Source: Pseudomonadota bacterium (GTDB lineage Bacteria; Pseudomonadota; Gammaproteobacteria; Burkholderiales; Burkholderiaceae_C). Taken from it: a DNA stretch of 12,557 nucleotides. The stretch's first letter is position 1, and every line of letters starts with the position of its first letter. Made by a program: the position numbers and the translations under genes. This document shows positions 1-9,561 of this stretch, one piece after another. A model generated the notes under the pieces. It saw only the letters and a list, made by a program, of their open reading frames with translations. It was not told the DNA's origin and made no database searches. The stretch spans positions 1 to 12,557 of the forward strand of contig JAEZWW010000083.1 of assembly GCA_023442945.1 (NCBI GenBank). The letters are read 5' to 3'.

Positions 1-390
1 ACGGGCGGGCACATCACCGGCGTGGCCAAGGTGCTGAAGGCCAAGTGGCCCAAGCTGAAAGTGTTTGCGGTGGAGCCGACCCAATCGCCCGTGATCAGTG
101 GCGGCCAACCCGCGCCGCACCCGATCCAGGGCATTGGCGCGGGCTTCATCCCCAAGAACCTGGACACCAGCCTGCTGGACGGCGTGATCCTGGTCGACGC
201 CGACGCCGCCAAGGACTACGGCCGCCGCAGCGCGTCGGAAGAAGGCATTCTGGTCGGCATCAGCAGCGGCGCCACGCTGGCCGCCATCGCGCAAAAGCTG
301 CCCGAACTGCCGGCCGGCAGCCGCGTCCTGGGCTTCAACTACGACACGGGCGAACGCTACCTGTCGGTCGAAGGCTACCTGCCCGCCTGA
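1..390 (+). CDS. cysK: Cysteine synthase A, C-terminal part (5' end outside window)
   Basis: This is the last 129 codons of an O-acetylserine sulfhydrylase, the PLP enzyme that makes cysteine from O-acetylserine and sulfide in the cytoplasm. The reading frame is open from base 1. It begins in the glycine-rich loop that holds the PLP phosphate (TGGHITG). It continues through SPVISGG, the IQGIGAGFIP segment, EEGILVGISSG (the serine/glycine stretch near the PLP ring nitrogen) and the terminal DTGERYLS motif. GAGFIPKNLD is the CysK pattern; CysM proteins have a GIRRWP-type segment here, so CysK is preferred. Length and ending (EGYLPA) look normal and undamaged. The stop codon (388-390) sits in the loop of a small GC hairpin. 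The following gene is 440 nt away, so this is probably the end of a transcript. Family assignment is confident; the K-versus-M choice rests on sequence memory. Confidence 0.93.
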   Translation, partial: TGGHITGVAKVLKAKWPKLKVFAVEPTQSPVISGGQPAPHPIQGIGAGFIPKNLDTSLLDGVILVDADAAKDYGRRSASEEGILVGISSGATLAAIAQKLPELPAGSRVLGFNYDTGERYLSVEGYLPA

Positions 391-396
391 GGCGGG
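382..396 (+). other. Small GC hairpin enclosing the cysK stop codon
   Basis: CCCGCC (382-387) and GGCGGG (391-396) are perfect inverted repeats. The three-base loop is the TGA stop itself. No T-tract follows, so this is not a standard intrinsic terminator. It could pause ribosomes or protect the 3' end, or be chance in GC-rich DNA. Confidence 0.3.
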
Positions 397-830
397 ACAC
401 CGCGCGCGCACCACCACCTCCTTTGGCAGGCGGGGCAGCACCGCGGCGACGGGCGCCTCCGTGCGGGGCGGTCCAGCGCGGCGCCGACGTTGATGCCAGG
501 GCCGCTCTTTTTTGCTACAAATTCAGCAGCTGCCCGCGCTGATGGTTGTAGGGCTGCGGTCTGTTGAAACACCGAAATCGGGCGGCAACTGCGCAACCGG
601 CGCCCCAGCGTGGCGAACGGCAGCCGGCGCCGCTGCGGGCCTTGCGCTGGGCCAGCCGAAGCGCTCATCGATTGAAAAAATGTGCGCGAGGCACCGGAGC
701 GCACCCCCCATCTGCCAAAAAAGCACGATCGTTCATATTTCTGGAGCCGAGGCAAGGGTATTCCAGAAGAGCGCACCCTGGCCGATAGTTTCACACTTCG
801 TGACGCTTTAACCCCTTTGGTGTACACGTC
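391..830. other. 440-nt intergenic region between cysK and the 167-aa gene
   Basis: No convincing gene is seen here; the open frames that cross it have arginine/alanine-rich compositions typical of shadow frames. It holds one copy of the dispersed repeat (508-577). The stretch 670-740 is visibly more AT-rich than its surroundings, as expected of a regulatory region. TTGAAA at 672 and CATATT at 734 are seen but are not spaced like a promoter. A perfect 8-bp palindrome GTGTACAC (820-827) lies just upstream of the next start codon. No clear terminator for cysK is seen. Confidence 0.5.
508..577 (+). repeat. Dispersed ~65-bp repeat, copy A
   Basis: This is one of four related copies in the window. 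It shows the shared blocks in order: TTGCTAC, AGCAGCTGCCCGCGC, GGTTGTAGGGCTG and AACACCGAAA. GGTTGTAGGGCTG (13 nt) is identical to copy C inside the FAD gene, and AACACCGAAA is identical to copy D near 9740. It has no transposase, no target duplication and no long inverted ends. I recall similar short elements scattered through Comamonadaceae genomes, typically between genes. Confidence 0.7.
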
Positions 831-1334
831 ATGATCTACCAAAAAACCGAACTCGGTTTGCGCGCCATGAAGGACCGGCATGCGGTGGAGATCACCCGTG
901 CGCAGCGCTCTGCCCTCATCCTGCTGGACGGCCACCGCTCGACCGGCTCGGTGCTGGACGCCACCCAGTCGCTGGGCGTGACGCGCCAGGACATCGACGG
1001 GCTGCTGGAGCGGGGGCTGATCGCCATCGTCGCCGCGCGCCCGGCCGACGCGCCGCTGACCGACTTCGCCTCCAGCACACTGGCCATGCGTTATGGGTCG
1101 ATCGAATTGCCAGTCGCCCCCAACGACGAAGAAGAGCGCGTTCGGCGCTACAAGAAGGCCTACCCACTCGCCACGCAAATCACGGCCAAGCTGGGCCTGC
1201 GCGGCTTCAAGCTGAACCTGGCGGTGGAGTCGGCCCAGGGCTTTGACGGCCTGAACGAGCTGCTGCCCAAGATCCGCGCCGCCGTCGGCGACGAGCGCGT
1301 GCAGCCGCTGCGCGAGGCGTTGGAAGGGCGCTGA
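831..1334 (+). CDS. Conserved hypothetical protein, 167 aa, possible winged-helix N-terminus
   Basis: I do not recognise a named family. Residues ~8-68 have the pattern of a small helical/winged-helix domain seen in Burkholderiales hypotheticals: a basic helix, then ALILLDGHRS, then LGVTRQDIDGLLERGLI, which resembles the recognition part of a winged helix. Residues ~72-98 form a linker. Residues ~99-167 are charged and helical (EERVRRYKKAY, then LNELLPKIRAAVGDE). There is no signal peptide or membrane segment, so it is probably cytoplasmic. ATG at 831 was chosen because the first residues (MIYQKTELG) look conserved in type; the next ATG (867) would cut into the domain. No good Shine-Dalgarno sequence is visible. 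It stands alone between two long gaps. A DNA- or protein-binding regulator is possible but unproven. Confidence 0.75.
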   Translation: MIYQKTELGLRAMKDRHAVEITRAQRSALILLDGHRSTGSVLDATQSLGVTRQDIDGLLERGLIAIVAARPADAPLTDFASSTLAMRYGSIELPVAPNDEEERVRRYKKAYPLATQITAKLGLRGFKLNLAVESAQGFDGLNELLPKIRAAVGDERVQPLREALEGR

Positions 1335-1659
1335 GCGCGCCACCCTCCTGCTTTCAAGCCGAATCGGCCTTCAGCCTTACAACCACCTGCGCGAGCAGCT
1401 CCTAAATCAGGAGCAATCAGCCCATTTTGACTGGCCGCTGGCACTGTCCAGACGGCACGGGCGACGCCCGCTGCGTCCCGAAAGTGCGCAAGATCGGCCT
1501 CAGCGCGCCGCACCCGCCAGACCCCACCACAGCCCACCACACCCCACGACGGCGCGCTACGGCCCCGCCGCAACGTGGCGTTGACGCGGGTCCCGCGCCG
1601 TCGGTTTTGCCATGCCCGCTATCATCGGCGGCCTTGCTTGATCACCACAAGCCACCGCC
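1335..1659. other. 325-nt intergenic region upstream of the FAD dehydrogenase
   Basis: No gene is supported here. It contains the inverted copy B of the dispersed repeat (1352-1417), then a C/A-rich stretch with CCCCACCACAGCCCACCACA-like runs (1521-1550). Near the next gene there is a possible -10 element TATCAT (1620-1625) about 35 nt before the start codon, but no acceptable -35 at 17-18 nt. The promoter is therefore only suggested. Confidence 0.4.
1352..1417 (-). repeat. Dispersed ~65-bp repeat, copy B (inverted)
   Basis: Read on the minus strand, it gives TTGCTCCTGATTTAGGAGCT, then GCTCGCGCAGG, GGTTGTAAGGCTG, AAGGCCGA and a final TTGAAA. These are the same blocks in the same order as copies A, C and D, so it is the same element in the opposite orientation. 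It starts 18 nt after the stop of the 167-aa gene. This copy has a short extra inverted repeat, TCCTGATTTAGGA, in its first part. Confidence 0.65.
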
Positions 1660-3402
1660 ATGATCCGACTGTCTGAACTCCGCCTGCCGCTCGCGCAGGC
1701 CGAAGCGCCCGAGGCGCTGCTGCGCGCCGCCACCGCGGCCAAGCTGGGCCTGCTGCCCGAGGCCATCGCCACCCTCACCGTCTTCAAGCGCAGCTTTGAC
1801 GCGCGCAAGGCCGAGCTGCTGGCCGTCTACATCGTCGACATCGCCCTCGCGCCGGGGCAGGACGAAGCCGCGCTGCTCGCCCGCTTCGATGCCGACCCGC
1901 ACGTGCAAGCCACGCCCGACATGGCCTGGCGCGCGCCCGTCACCGCCCCGGCCGACTGGGCCGACGCGAACGCCGGCGCGCGGCCGGTGGTGATCGGCTT
2001 CGGGCCCTGCGGCATCTTTGCCGCGCTGGTGCTGGCGCAGATGGGCCTCAAGCCCATCGTGCTGGAGCGCGGCAAGCCGGTGCGCGAACGCACCAAGGAC
2101 ACCTGGGGCCTGTGGCGCCAGCGCGCGCTGAACCCCGAAAGCAACGTGCAGTTTGGTGAAGGCGGCGCCGGCCTGTTTTCAGACGGCAAGCTGTACAGCC
2201 AGGTGCGCGACCCGCGCCATTTGGGCCGCAAGGTGATGGAAGAATTCGTCGCCGCCGGCGCGCCGGAAGAGATCCTGTGGGTGGCGCACCCGCACGTCGG
2301 CACCTTCAAGCTGGTCAAGGTGGTGGAGAACCTGCGCGCGCAGATCATCGCGCTGGGTGGCGAGATCCGCTTTCAGCACCGCGTGACCGACGTGCTATTG
2401 AATGAGGAGCTGGCCGCGCAATCGGTTGTAGGGCTGGAGGTCGAAAACCTTCAAAACGGTGAACGCAGCACGCTGCCCACCTCGCACGTGGTGCTGGCCG
2501 TGGGCCACAGTGCGCGCGACACTTTTCAGCGCCTGTACCAGCGCGGCGTGCACATGCTGGCCAAGCCGTTTTCGATTGGCGTGCGCATCGAACACCCGCA
2601 AGGCGTGATCGACCGCGCACGCTGGGGCCGCCACGCCGGCCACCCGCTCTTGGGCGCGGCCGACTACAAGCTGGTGCACCACGCCACCCAGGCCGAAGGC
2701 GCGGGCCGCGCGGTCTACAGCTTTTGCATGTGCCCGGGCGGCACCGTGGTCGCCGCCACCAGCGAGCCCGGCCGCGTCGTCACCAACGGCATGAGTCAGT
2801 ATTCGCGCAACGAGCGCAACGCCAACGCCGGCATGGTGGTCGGCATCGAGCCGGCCGACTTCCCGCGCGACCCCGCGGCGTTTGAAGCCACGCTGGGCGA
2901 CGCGTTGGGCGCGGACGATGTGCCCGCGGGCCAAACCCACCCGCTGGCCGGCATCGTGCTGCAGCGCCAGCTGGAGTCGGGCGCCTACACCCTGGGCGGC
3001 GCCAACTACAACGCCCCCGCGCAGCGCGTGCAGGACTTTCTGGCCCAGCGCCCGTCGACCGGGCCGGGCGAAGTGCTGCCCTCGTACCAACCCGGCGTGC
3101 TGTGGACCGACCTGCACGCCGCCCTGCCCGCTTACGCCACCGCCGCCATGCGCGAGGCGCTGCCCGTGTTCGGCCGCAAGATCAGGGGCTACGACATGGC
3201 CGACGCGGTGATGACCGGTGTGGAAACCCGCACCAGCTCACCCGTGCACCTGCGCCGCGGCGACGACCTGCAAAGCCTGAACGTGCGCGGCCTGTACCCG
3301 GCAGGCGAAGGCGCGGGCTATGCCGGCGGCATCTTGTCGGCCGGCATCGACGGCATCAAGGTGGGGGAAGCGGTGGCGCAAAGCCTGCTGGGCGGCAGCT
3401 GA
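1660..3402 (+). CDS. FAD-dependent dehydrogenase of the COG2509 type
   Basis: This 580-aa cytoplasmic flavoprotein belongs to the family of uncharacterised FAD-dependent dehydrogenases (COG2509), whose substrate is unknown. Residues 1-90 form the family's N-terminal helical region (LSELRLPL, then AVYIVDIAL). The FAD-binding Rossmann motif is VIGFGPCGIF (G113, G115, G118), followed by the acidic strand end LERG (E136). The family segment NVQFGEGGAGLFSDGKL is at 162-178, VLAVGHSARDTF at 278-289, and the C-terminal FAD-contact segment YPAGEGAGYAGGI, then SAGIDGIKVGEAVA, near 547-575. Residues 245-266 are encoded by a copy of the dispersed repeat in frame, where relatives have a short loop (from memory). 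ATG 1660 fits the family N-terminus; its ribosome site is weak. The gene ends 21 nt from the converging kinase gene. Confidence 0.92.
   Translation: MIRLSELRLPLAQAEAPEALLRAATAAKLGLLPEAIATLTVFKRSFDARKAELLAVYIVDIALAPGQDEAALLARFDADPHVQATPDMAWRAPVTAPADWADANAGARPVVIGFGPCGIFAALVLAQMGLKPIVLERGKPVRERTKDTWGLWRQRALNPESNVQFGEGGAGLFSDGKLYSQVRDPRHLGRKVMEEFVAAGAPEEILWVAHPHVGTFKLVKVVENLRAQIIALGGEIRFQHRVTDVLLNEELAAQSVVGLEVENLQNGERSTLPTSHVVLAVGHSARDTFQRLYQRGVHMLAKPFSIGVRIEHPQGVIDRARWGRHAGHPLLGAADYKLVHHATQAEGAGRAVYSFCMCPGGTVVAATSEPGRVVTNGMSQYSRNERNANAGMVVGIEPADFPRDPAAFEATLGDALGADDVPAGQTHPLAGIVLQRQLESGAYTLGGANYNAPAQRVQDFLAQRPSTGPGEVLPSYQPGVLWTDLHAALPAYATAAMREALPVFGRKIRGYDMADAVMTGVETRTSSPVHLRRGDDLQSLNVRGLYPAGEGAGYAGGILSAGIDGIKVGEAVAQSLLGGS
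2392..2457 (+). repeat. Dispersed ~65-bp repeat, copy C, inside the FAD gene
   Basis: It shows TGCTATTGAAT, GAGCTGGCCGCGC, GGTTGTAGGGCTG, GAGGTCGAAAA and TTCAAAAC in the same order and spacing as the intergenic copies. It keeps the reading frame and encodes residues 245-266, between the RVTD strand and the THVVLAVGHSARD-type strand of the flavoprotein. This would be an insertion tolerated in a surface loop, or very unlikely convergence. Confidence 0.6.
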
Positions 3403-3423
3403 TCCGCGCGCAGCTGGTTGCGC

Positions 3424-5910
3424 TCAGCGCCGGCCCTGCAGCTCGCGGCCCAGGCGGTGGATCTCGCCGGTCAGCCGGAACAGCGGCCAGGCCCGCCAGG
3501 CCAGCAGGCACCCCGCCAACACCACCACAAGCACGCCGCCTACGGTGCGCCAAAAAAACGTGGCCAGCCAGAAGGCGATCAGCGCCACCCAGCCGACTTC
3601 GCGGCTGATCCAGCCTTCATTGACGGCGACCTGCTCGTCCAGCGCGTCGCAGGCGTCGCGCAGGCGGTGCACCGTGGCCTCGTTGCGCAGGGCGCGCCGG
3701 CGCGTGGCTTGCCAGGCTTCGTCGGTGGCGGGGTGGGCGCGCACGCGCGCCATCAGCTCGGCGTGCGCATCCAGCGCGGCGCGCAATGCGTCGGTGTCGG
3801 CAAAGGGCGCCACCACGCGGCGCGCGGCCGTGGCCACCTGCGCGGTGGCGGCCTGCAGCGCGTCGCCCAGCGCGCCGGATTCGTCGGCCTGGCGGCGCTG
3901 GCGCAGGTCGGCGTTGTGCATCTGCTGGTCGGCCAGGCGCCGCGCTTCGGGCAGCACGCCTTCCGCCGCCAGCAGTTGCGCGGCGCCCATGTGCTGCGGG
4001 TCGCCCAGCTCATTCAGCCAAGGGCAGGCCACGGCCAGCGGCACCCAGTCGCGCAGCACGCGGGCGCGCAAGCGTTCGACCCAAGCCGGCGCGTAGGCGG
4101 CGGCCAGCAGGCGCGGATGCAGCTTGGCGGCCACCGGGCGGGCCAGCGCGGGGGCCGGGCCGCTGCCGTAGACCAGGTCGTCGAACAGCGCCACCTCCGC
4201 CCTTTCAGGCTGGTCATGGCGTTTCAGGCGTTGGCCGAAGTCGGCCCAGGCGGCGTCGAAGTCGGCCAAGGCGCCGTTCCAGCGCTGGACCAGCTCGGCC
4301 GATTGCGAATTGCCGGCGGCGGCGTAAGCCTCCAGCACGCGGCGCTCGTGCAGCTCGGCCAGCCATTCACCCGCCGCCGCGTCGTGCCGCAGCGCATCGC
4401 TGGCGGCCGTCAACAGCGCGCCGACTTCCACGCTGCGCCCGCGCCACAGCGGCGGGATGCCGGGCGCGTAGTGCAGGATGAAGCGCAGCAGCTGCTGGTC
4501 CGGGCTCAGCTGCGTTTCGTAGCGCAGGTCGAGCAACAGGCGCACCGCGTTCTGGTCCTTCTGCACCTCGGTGAACCAGCGCAGCAGCTGCCCGTTGGCC
4601 AGGTCGGCCAAGCCGGCGCCCCAATGGCGAGCGAAGGCGACGGCCAGTTGCTCGGGCGTGTGGCAGCGCTCGTCCAGCACCGCGTAAGGCTGGCTGAAGC
4701 CGCCGGCCAGCGCCGCGTCGTCCACCGGCTCGGGCAGGCTGGTGTCGCCGGCCAGCCAGCGCGCCAGCTCAGGGTCGCCCCAGCGGCGGTCGGGGTCGCG
4801 CAGCAGCAGGCCGCGCAGCAACAGGCGCAGGCGCGCGTCGGCCACTTCGCTGACCGACACGGCACGCGTGGTCAGCTGGTGCAGGATCACCGCCTCCGAC
4901 AAGCCGCGGAACGGGTGCGCGCCCGTCGCCATCTCCAACACCAGCATGCCCAGCGCCCAGTAGTCGGCCTTGGCGTCCAGCACGCCGGACAAGGCCTCGG
5001 GCGCGGCGTACAGCAAGGTGCGCGCCATGCCGGTGAAGCGCTGCGTAGCGTCCATGACGGACGCGGTGCTGAAGTCGGTCAGCACCAGGTCCAGCGGCCG
5101 CTCGCGACGCACCAGCACGTTCTCGGGTTTGAGGTCGCGGTGCACCAGCGCGGCGGCGTGCACGGCCTGCAGCGCAGCGGCCAGCTCACGCACCACATCG
5201 GTGATGAAGCCCGAGGCCGCTGCTTGGCCGGCGACCATGTGCTGGCGCAGCGAGCCCGGCGCGCAGAACTCCATCAGCTCGTACGCGCGCCCATCGGACA
5301 GCCCGGTTTCCAGCAGATTGACGCGGTGGCGCGGGTCCACCGCGGCGATGCGCGCCTGCACCTCGGCGCTGGGCAGGATGCCCTGGCGGTACAGCTTGAC
5401 GACCCAGGGGCCGGGGTCGCCGGCGGCCTCGGGCACGCGGTCGTCGACGCGCGCCACGAGCAAAATATCGGCCTCCGCCCCCCGCGCATCCAGCGCGCGC
5501 AGCACCCGAAAACGCGTGCGCAAGGCCGTGGGCAACTGCAGCAGATCGGTTGCCGCCAGGCCCGGATCGGCAGCGCCGTCGTGACCGTGCGCGTCAGCCG
5601 GCGTGGGGACCGGCGCAGGGGCCGGCGCGTCAGCGCTCAGCAGGCGGTTGCAGTACAGGCACCGCGTGCCGCCCCGCGGGTTGAGCTGACCGCAGTCGGC
5701 GTAGGGACAGCGCTCGGGCGCCGCCAGCGGAGGCGCTTCGGCTGTGGGCGTTGCAGCCGGGGCTGCGGCCGGTTCAGGCACGGGTGCCTGAACGTCCTCC
5801 GCCCGCACCAGGTCCACACCAAACAACAGCGCACCGCAATCGCAGCGCAGCTTCTCGGGGGGATTCAGCGTGCCGCACGTGGGGCACACCCGCACCAGGT
5901 CGGCGCCCAT
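3424..5910 (-). CDS. Zinc-ribbon Ser/Thr protein kinase with C-terminal membrane anchor
   Basis: This 828-aa protein has two N-terminal Cys4 zinc ribbons (C9/C12/C23/C25 and C68/C73/C84/C87), joined by a Pro/Ala linker. A Hanks-type kinase domain follows at ~130-390: ATP lysine K172 (VVKLY), catalytic HRDLKPEN (H257-N264, D259), metal-binding DFS at 279-281, APE at 303-305, and DYWALG with D316. The glycine loop is degenerate (ARGAEADILLV), and DFG reads DFS. Residues ~400-770 are helical and unrecognised, followed by two hydrophobic segments (~773-788 and ~790-806) and a short basic tail. The kinase is thus probably cytosolic and tethered to the inner membrane. The start at 5910 overlaps the radical SAM stop as TGATG, with GGAAG 6 nt upstream. 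The frame is open further upstream, but that sequence is a shadow of the neighbouring gene. It is the last gene of the four-gene operon, and its substrate is unknown. Confidence 0.9.
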   Translation of the reverse strand: MGADLVRVCPTCGTLNPPEKLRCDCGALLFGVDLVRAEDVQAPVPEPAAAPAATPTAEAPPLAAPERCPYADCGQLNPRGGTRCLYCNRLLSADAPAPAPVPTPADAHGHDGAADPGLAATDLLQLPTALRTRFRVLRALDARGAEADILLVARVDDRVPEAAGDPGPWVVKLYRQGILPSAEVQARIAAVDPRHRVNLLETGLSDGRAYELMEFCAPGSLRQHMVAGQAAASGFITDVVRELAAALQAVHAAALVHRDLKPENVLVRRERPLDLVLTDFSTASVMDATQRFTGMARTLLYAAPEALSGVLDAKADYWALGMLVLEMATGAHPFRGLSEAVILHQLTTRAVSVSEVADARLRLLLRGLLLRDPDRRWGDPELARWLAGDTSLPEPVDDAALAGGFSQPYAVLDERCHTPEQLAVAFARHWGAGLADLANGQLLRWFTEVQKDQNAVRLLLDLRYETQLSPDQQLLRFILHYAPGIPPLWRGRSVEVGALLTAASDALRHDAAAGEWLAELHERRVLEAYAAAGNSQSAELVQRWNGALADFDAAWADFGQRLKRHDQPERAEVALFDDLVYGSGPAPALARPVAAKLHPRLLAAAYAPAWVERLRARVLRDWVPLAVACPWLNELGDPQHMGAAQLLAAEGVLPEARRLADQQMHNADLRQRRQADESGALGDALQAATAQVATAARRVVAPFADTDALRAALDAHAELMARVRAHPATDEAWQATRRRALRNEATVHRLRDACDALDEQVAVNEGWISREVGWVALIAFWLATFFWRTVGGVLVVVLAGCLLAWRAWPLFRLTGEIHRLGRELQGRR

Positions 5911-6566
5911 CACGGCTTCCAGGACACTTGGGCGAAGTCCATGCCGCGCGCGCGGCACAGCGCTTCCAGCTTGGCCAAGTCGCCGCGCGCCGGCACGCCG
6001 ACGTACCAGACGCGCTGGCCGTCCACCAGCACCTGCATTTGCTTGGCCGCGGCCGGCGGCGCCACGGCATAGCGCTGTGTGCCGCGGACCGACAGTGGCG
6101 TGAGGCTTTGGTTGCCTGACCCCATCCACGGGTGCTGGCTGGGCAGCTTGTCGACGAAGGGCTCGGCAATCACCGCGTCCAGCTGCGCCAGCAGCGCCGC
6201 GTGGTGCGTGCGCAGCGTGGCCAGCGGAAAGCCGCTGTAGCACAGGATGTCGAAGTCCAGCCCCGCGCGTTCGCGCCAGCGCGCCAGGCCACGCAGCAAG
6301 GCGGCCAGCGCGGCGGGCTGCTCAAACGGCTCGCCGCCGCTGATCGTCACACCGTCCAGCACGCCGCCGCTGGTTTCTTCGCACCAGGCCAGCAAGGCGC
6401 TGACGGCCATGTCCTTGCCCGGCTCGCGCGCCCAGGTGTCGCGCGACAGGCAGCCCTTGCAGCCGATGCCGCAGCCCTGCAGCCACAGGCCAATGCGCCG
6501 CCCCGGCCCGAGCACGGTGACGGGAAAGTGCGCCTTGTTGACCGAGATGGTGACCGGTGCGTGCAT
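5910..6566 (-). CDS. NrdG-like radical SAM / 4Fe-4S single-cluster protein
   Basis: This 218-aa protein has the radical SAM cluster motif in GLWLQGCGIGCKGC: C32, C36, C39, spacing C-x3-C-x2-C. The GGEP motif for SAM binding follows at 77-80 (TISGGEPFEQ). It also has the GSGNQSL segment (149-155) and the compact length typical of NrdG/activase-like proteins. Family members use SAM and a [4Fe-4S] cluster to make a 5'-deoxyadenosyl radical, usually to activate a glycyl-radical enzyme. No such enzyme is in the window, so the target is unknown. The most obvious candidates are its operon partners or their substrates. ATG 6566 lies 5 nt after the AAA gene's stop, and its own stop overlaps the kinase start by one base, which suggests tight translational coupling. 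There is no membrane segment. Confidence 0.9.
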   Translation of the reverse strand: MHAPVTISVNKAHFPVTVLGPGRRIGLWLQGCGIGCKGCLSRDTWAREPGKDMAVSALLAWCEETSGGVLDGVTISGGEPFEQPAALAALLRGLARWRERAGLDFDILCYSGFPLATLRTHHAALLAQLDAVIAEPFVDKLPSQHPWMGSGNQSLTPLSVRGTQRYAVAPPAAAKQMQVLVDGQRVWYVGVPARGDLAKLEALCRARGMDFAQVSWKP

Positions 6567-6571
6567 CGCCC

Positions 6572-8445
<1,874 letters not shown>

Positions 8446-8449
<4 letters not shown>

Positions 8450-9552
8450 GGCAAGGGGCGCGCCAGGGCGGGCGCGGCGCTTTGCTGCGTCTCGGCTTCG
8501 GCGTCGGCAAACTGCGGCAGCTGGTCGCGCCGCACGCGCTGCACCGGCAGCTCGCCCGCCTCCAAGCAGCGCGTGACATCCAGCTGCATGCCGCGCGCGG
8601 CCAGGGCCTTCAGCAAGGCCGGGAACTCGGCGCACCAGCGGTCTTCGGCCAGATGGTCTTGCACCGTAGGCGCCTCGGCCGCGGCCTCGTCGGCCACGGC
8701 CCGCACCACGTTGAAGTTGATGCTGCGGCCGGCGTCGGCCACGCGCATGCGCACCATGTACTCGCCCCAATGGCTTTTGCGGAAATGGGCCACGCCGCCT
8801 TCGACGAACAGCGTGGATTCGATGCCGTCGACCTGGTAACCCAGATCCATCAGCGACTGCTCCATCACCAGCGCCTGGGCGCGCTGCACCTCTTCGGCCA
8901 GCGCGGCCTGGGCATACAGTTGCACGCGGCGGCGCAGCTCGGTGGCCAGCAGCTCGGCCCGCATCGGCTCCGGCGTTTGGTCCAGCTCTTGCGCCACGGC
9001 CTGCAGCTCGGCCGGCACCGGGCCCAGATGGGCGATGCGCGCCAGCAGGCGTTCGGACGGGCGCTGCGGCGCGGTCGGCACGGCCTTGGCCGCGGCCAAG
9101 GCCAGGGCGTCCAGCGCTTCCAGCCCGTCGCCTTCGCCGGCCGCCGCAGGTTGGCCAGCCCACACCGTGATCAGCTGGCGCTGGGCCTCGTCGGCAAAAG
9201 CCTCCAGGCCGCGCACGTAGGCGGCCAGGGCGGCGATGTCGGCAGATTCGGGGCGCTGTGGCCGCGCGACTTCCAGTGCCTGACCGCCGCCCCACTGGAC
9301 GCTGAGCGTAGCCAGCTGCGCCAGGCGCTGCTCGGCCGCGGCGGCTTGGGCCTGCAGCGCGGCTTCACCCCGCTGCTGGGCGGCAGACTGGCGCACGCCG
9401 TCGGCATGGCGCTGGTCGGCGTGCGCGTCGTGCAGCGCGGCCGCATTGGCATGGGCCTGCTGCACGGCCCGCGCGGCGCGGATGGCGGCGGCCGCCATCA
9501 TCACCGGCAAGGCCAGGCCGGGGTGGACGAGAACGGTGATGGGGCCACTCAT
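8446..9552 (-). CDS. Uncharacterised coiled-coil protein, first gene of the AAA/radical-SAM/kinase operon
   Basis: I do not recognise a named family for this 368-aa protein. Residues 5-30 are moderately hydrophobic (LVHPGLALPVMMAAAAI) but weak for a membrane helix. Residues ~24-82 are Ala/Gln/His-rich and likely coiled coil. Residues ~165-230 are helical. Residues ~230-345 look like a separate alpha/beta domain: LMDLGYQVDGIESTLFVEGG, then HFRKSHWGEYMVRMRV, SINFNVVRAV and DRWCAEFPALLKALAARGM. ATG 9552 (MSGPITV) was chosen; the frame is open to 9669, but the extension is basic and lacks a ribosome site. A -10-like TATATT lies only 9 nt upstream of this ATG. Its last bases overlap the AAA start (ATGA). 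From context it may be an adaptor or substrate of the AAA ATPase, which is inference. Confidence 0.82.
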
Positions 9553-9561
9553 GGTGCGGTG

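Noticed and set aside
820..827. Palindrome GTGTACAC as an operator for the 167-aa gene
   Set aside because: A single 8-bp palindrome with no promoter nearby is too little to call a site; it is mentioned only in the intergenic description.
375..1343. Minus-strand open frame opposite the 167-aa gene and running over the intergenic repeat
   Set aside because: It covers non-coding sequence without change in character, lacks domains, and competes with a plus-strand frame that has plausible protein composition.
1521..1550. C/A-rich short repeats resembling a CRISPR or satellite
   Set aside because: This is only a low-complexity CCCACCACA-like run, without spacers or regular units.
1597..1625. Promoter for the FAD dehydrogenase
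   Set aside because: TATCAT is acceptable as a -10, but no -35 match exists at normal spacing, so no separate promoter was called.
3418..6072. Very long plus-strand open frame (884 codons) opposite the kinase gene
   Set aside because: Its translation is rich in Gln, Arg, Ala and His with no domain. It is the antisense shadow of a GC-rich coding region whose minus-strand frame has clear kinase motifs and operon overlaps.
5911..6243. N-terminal extension of the kinase to base 6243
   Set aside because: These 111 residues are the out-of-frame reading of the radical SAM gene. The TGATG junction and GGAAG site support 5910, and the zinc ribbon begins right after it.
8450..9295. N-terminal extension of the AAA protein to base 9295
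   Set aside because: It is a shadow of the upstream coiled-coil gene. The start at 8449 overlaps that gene's stop as ATGA and begins a sensible protein sequence.
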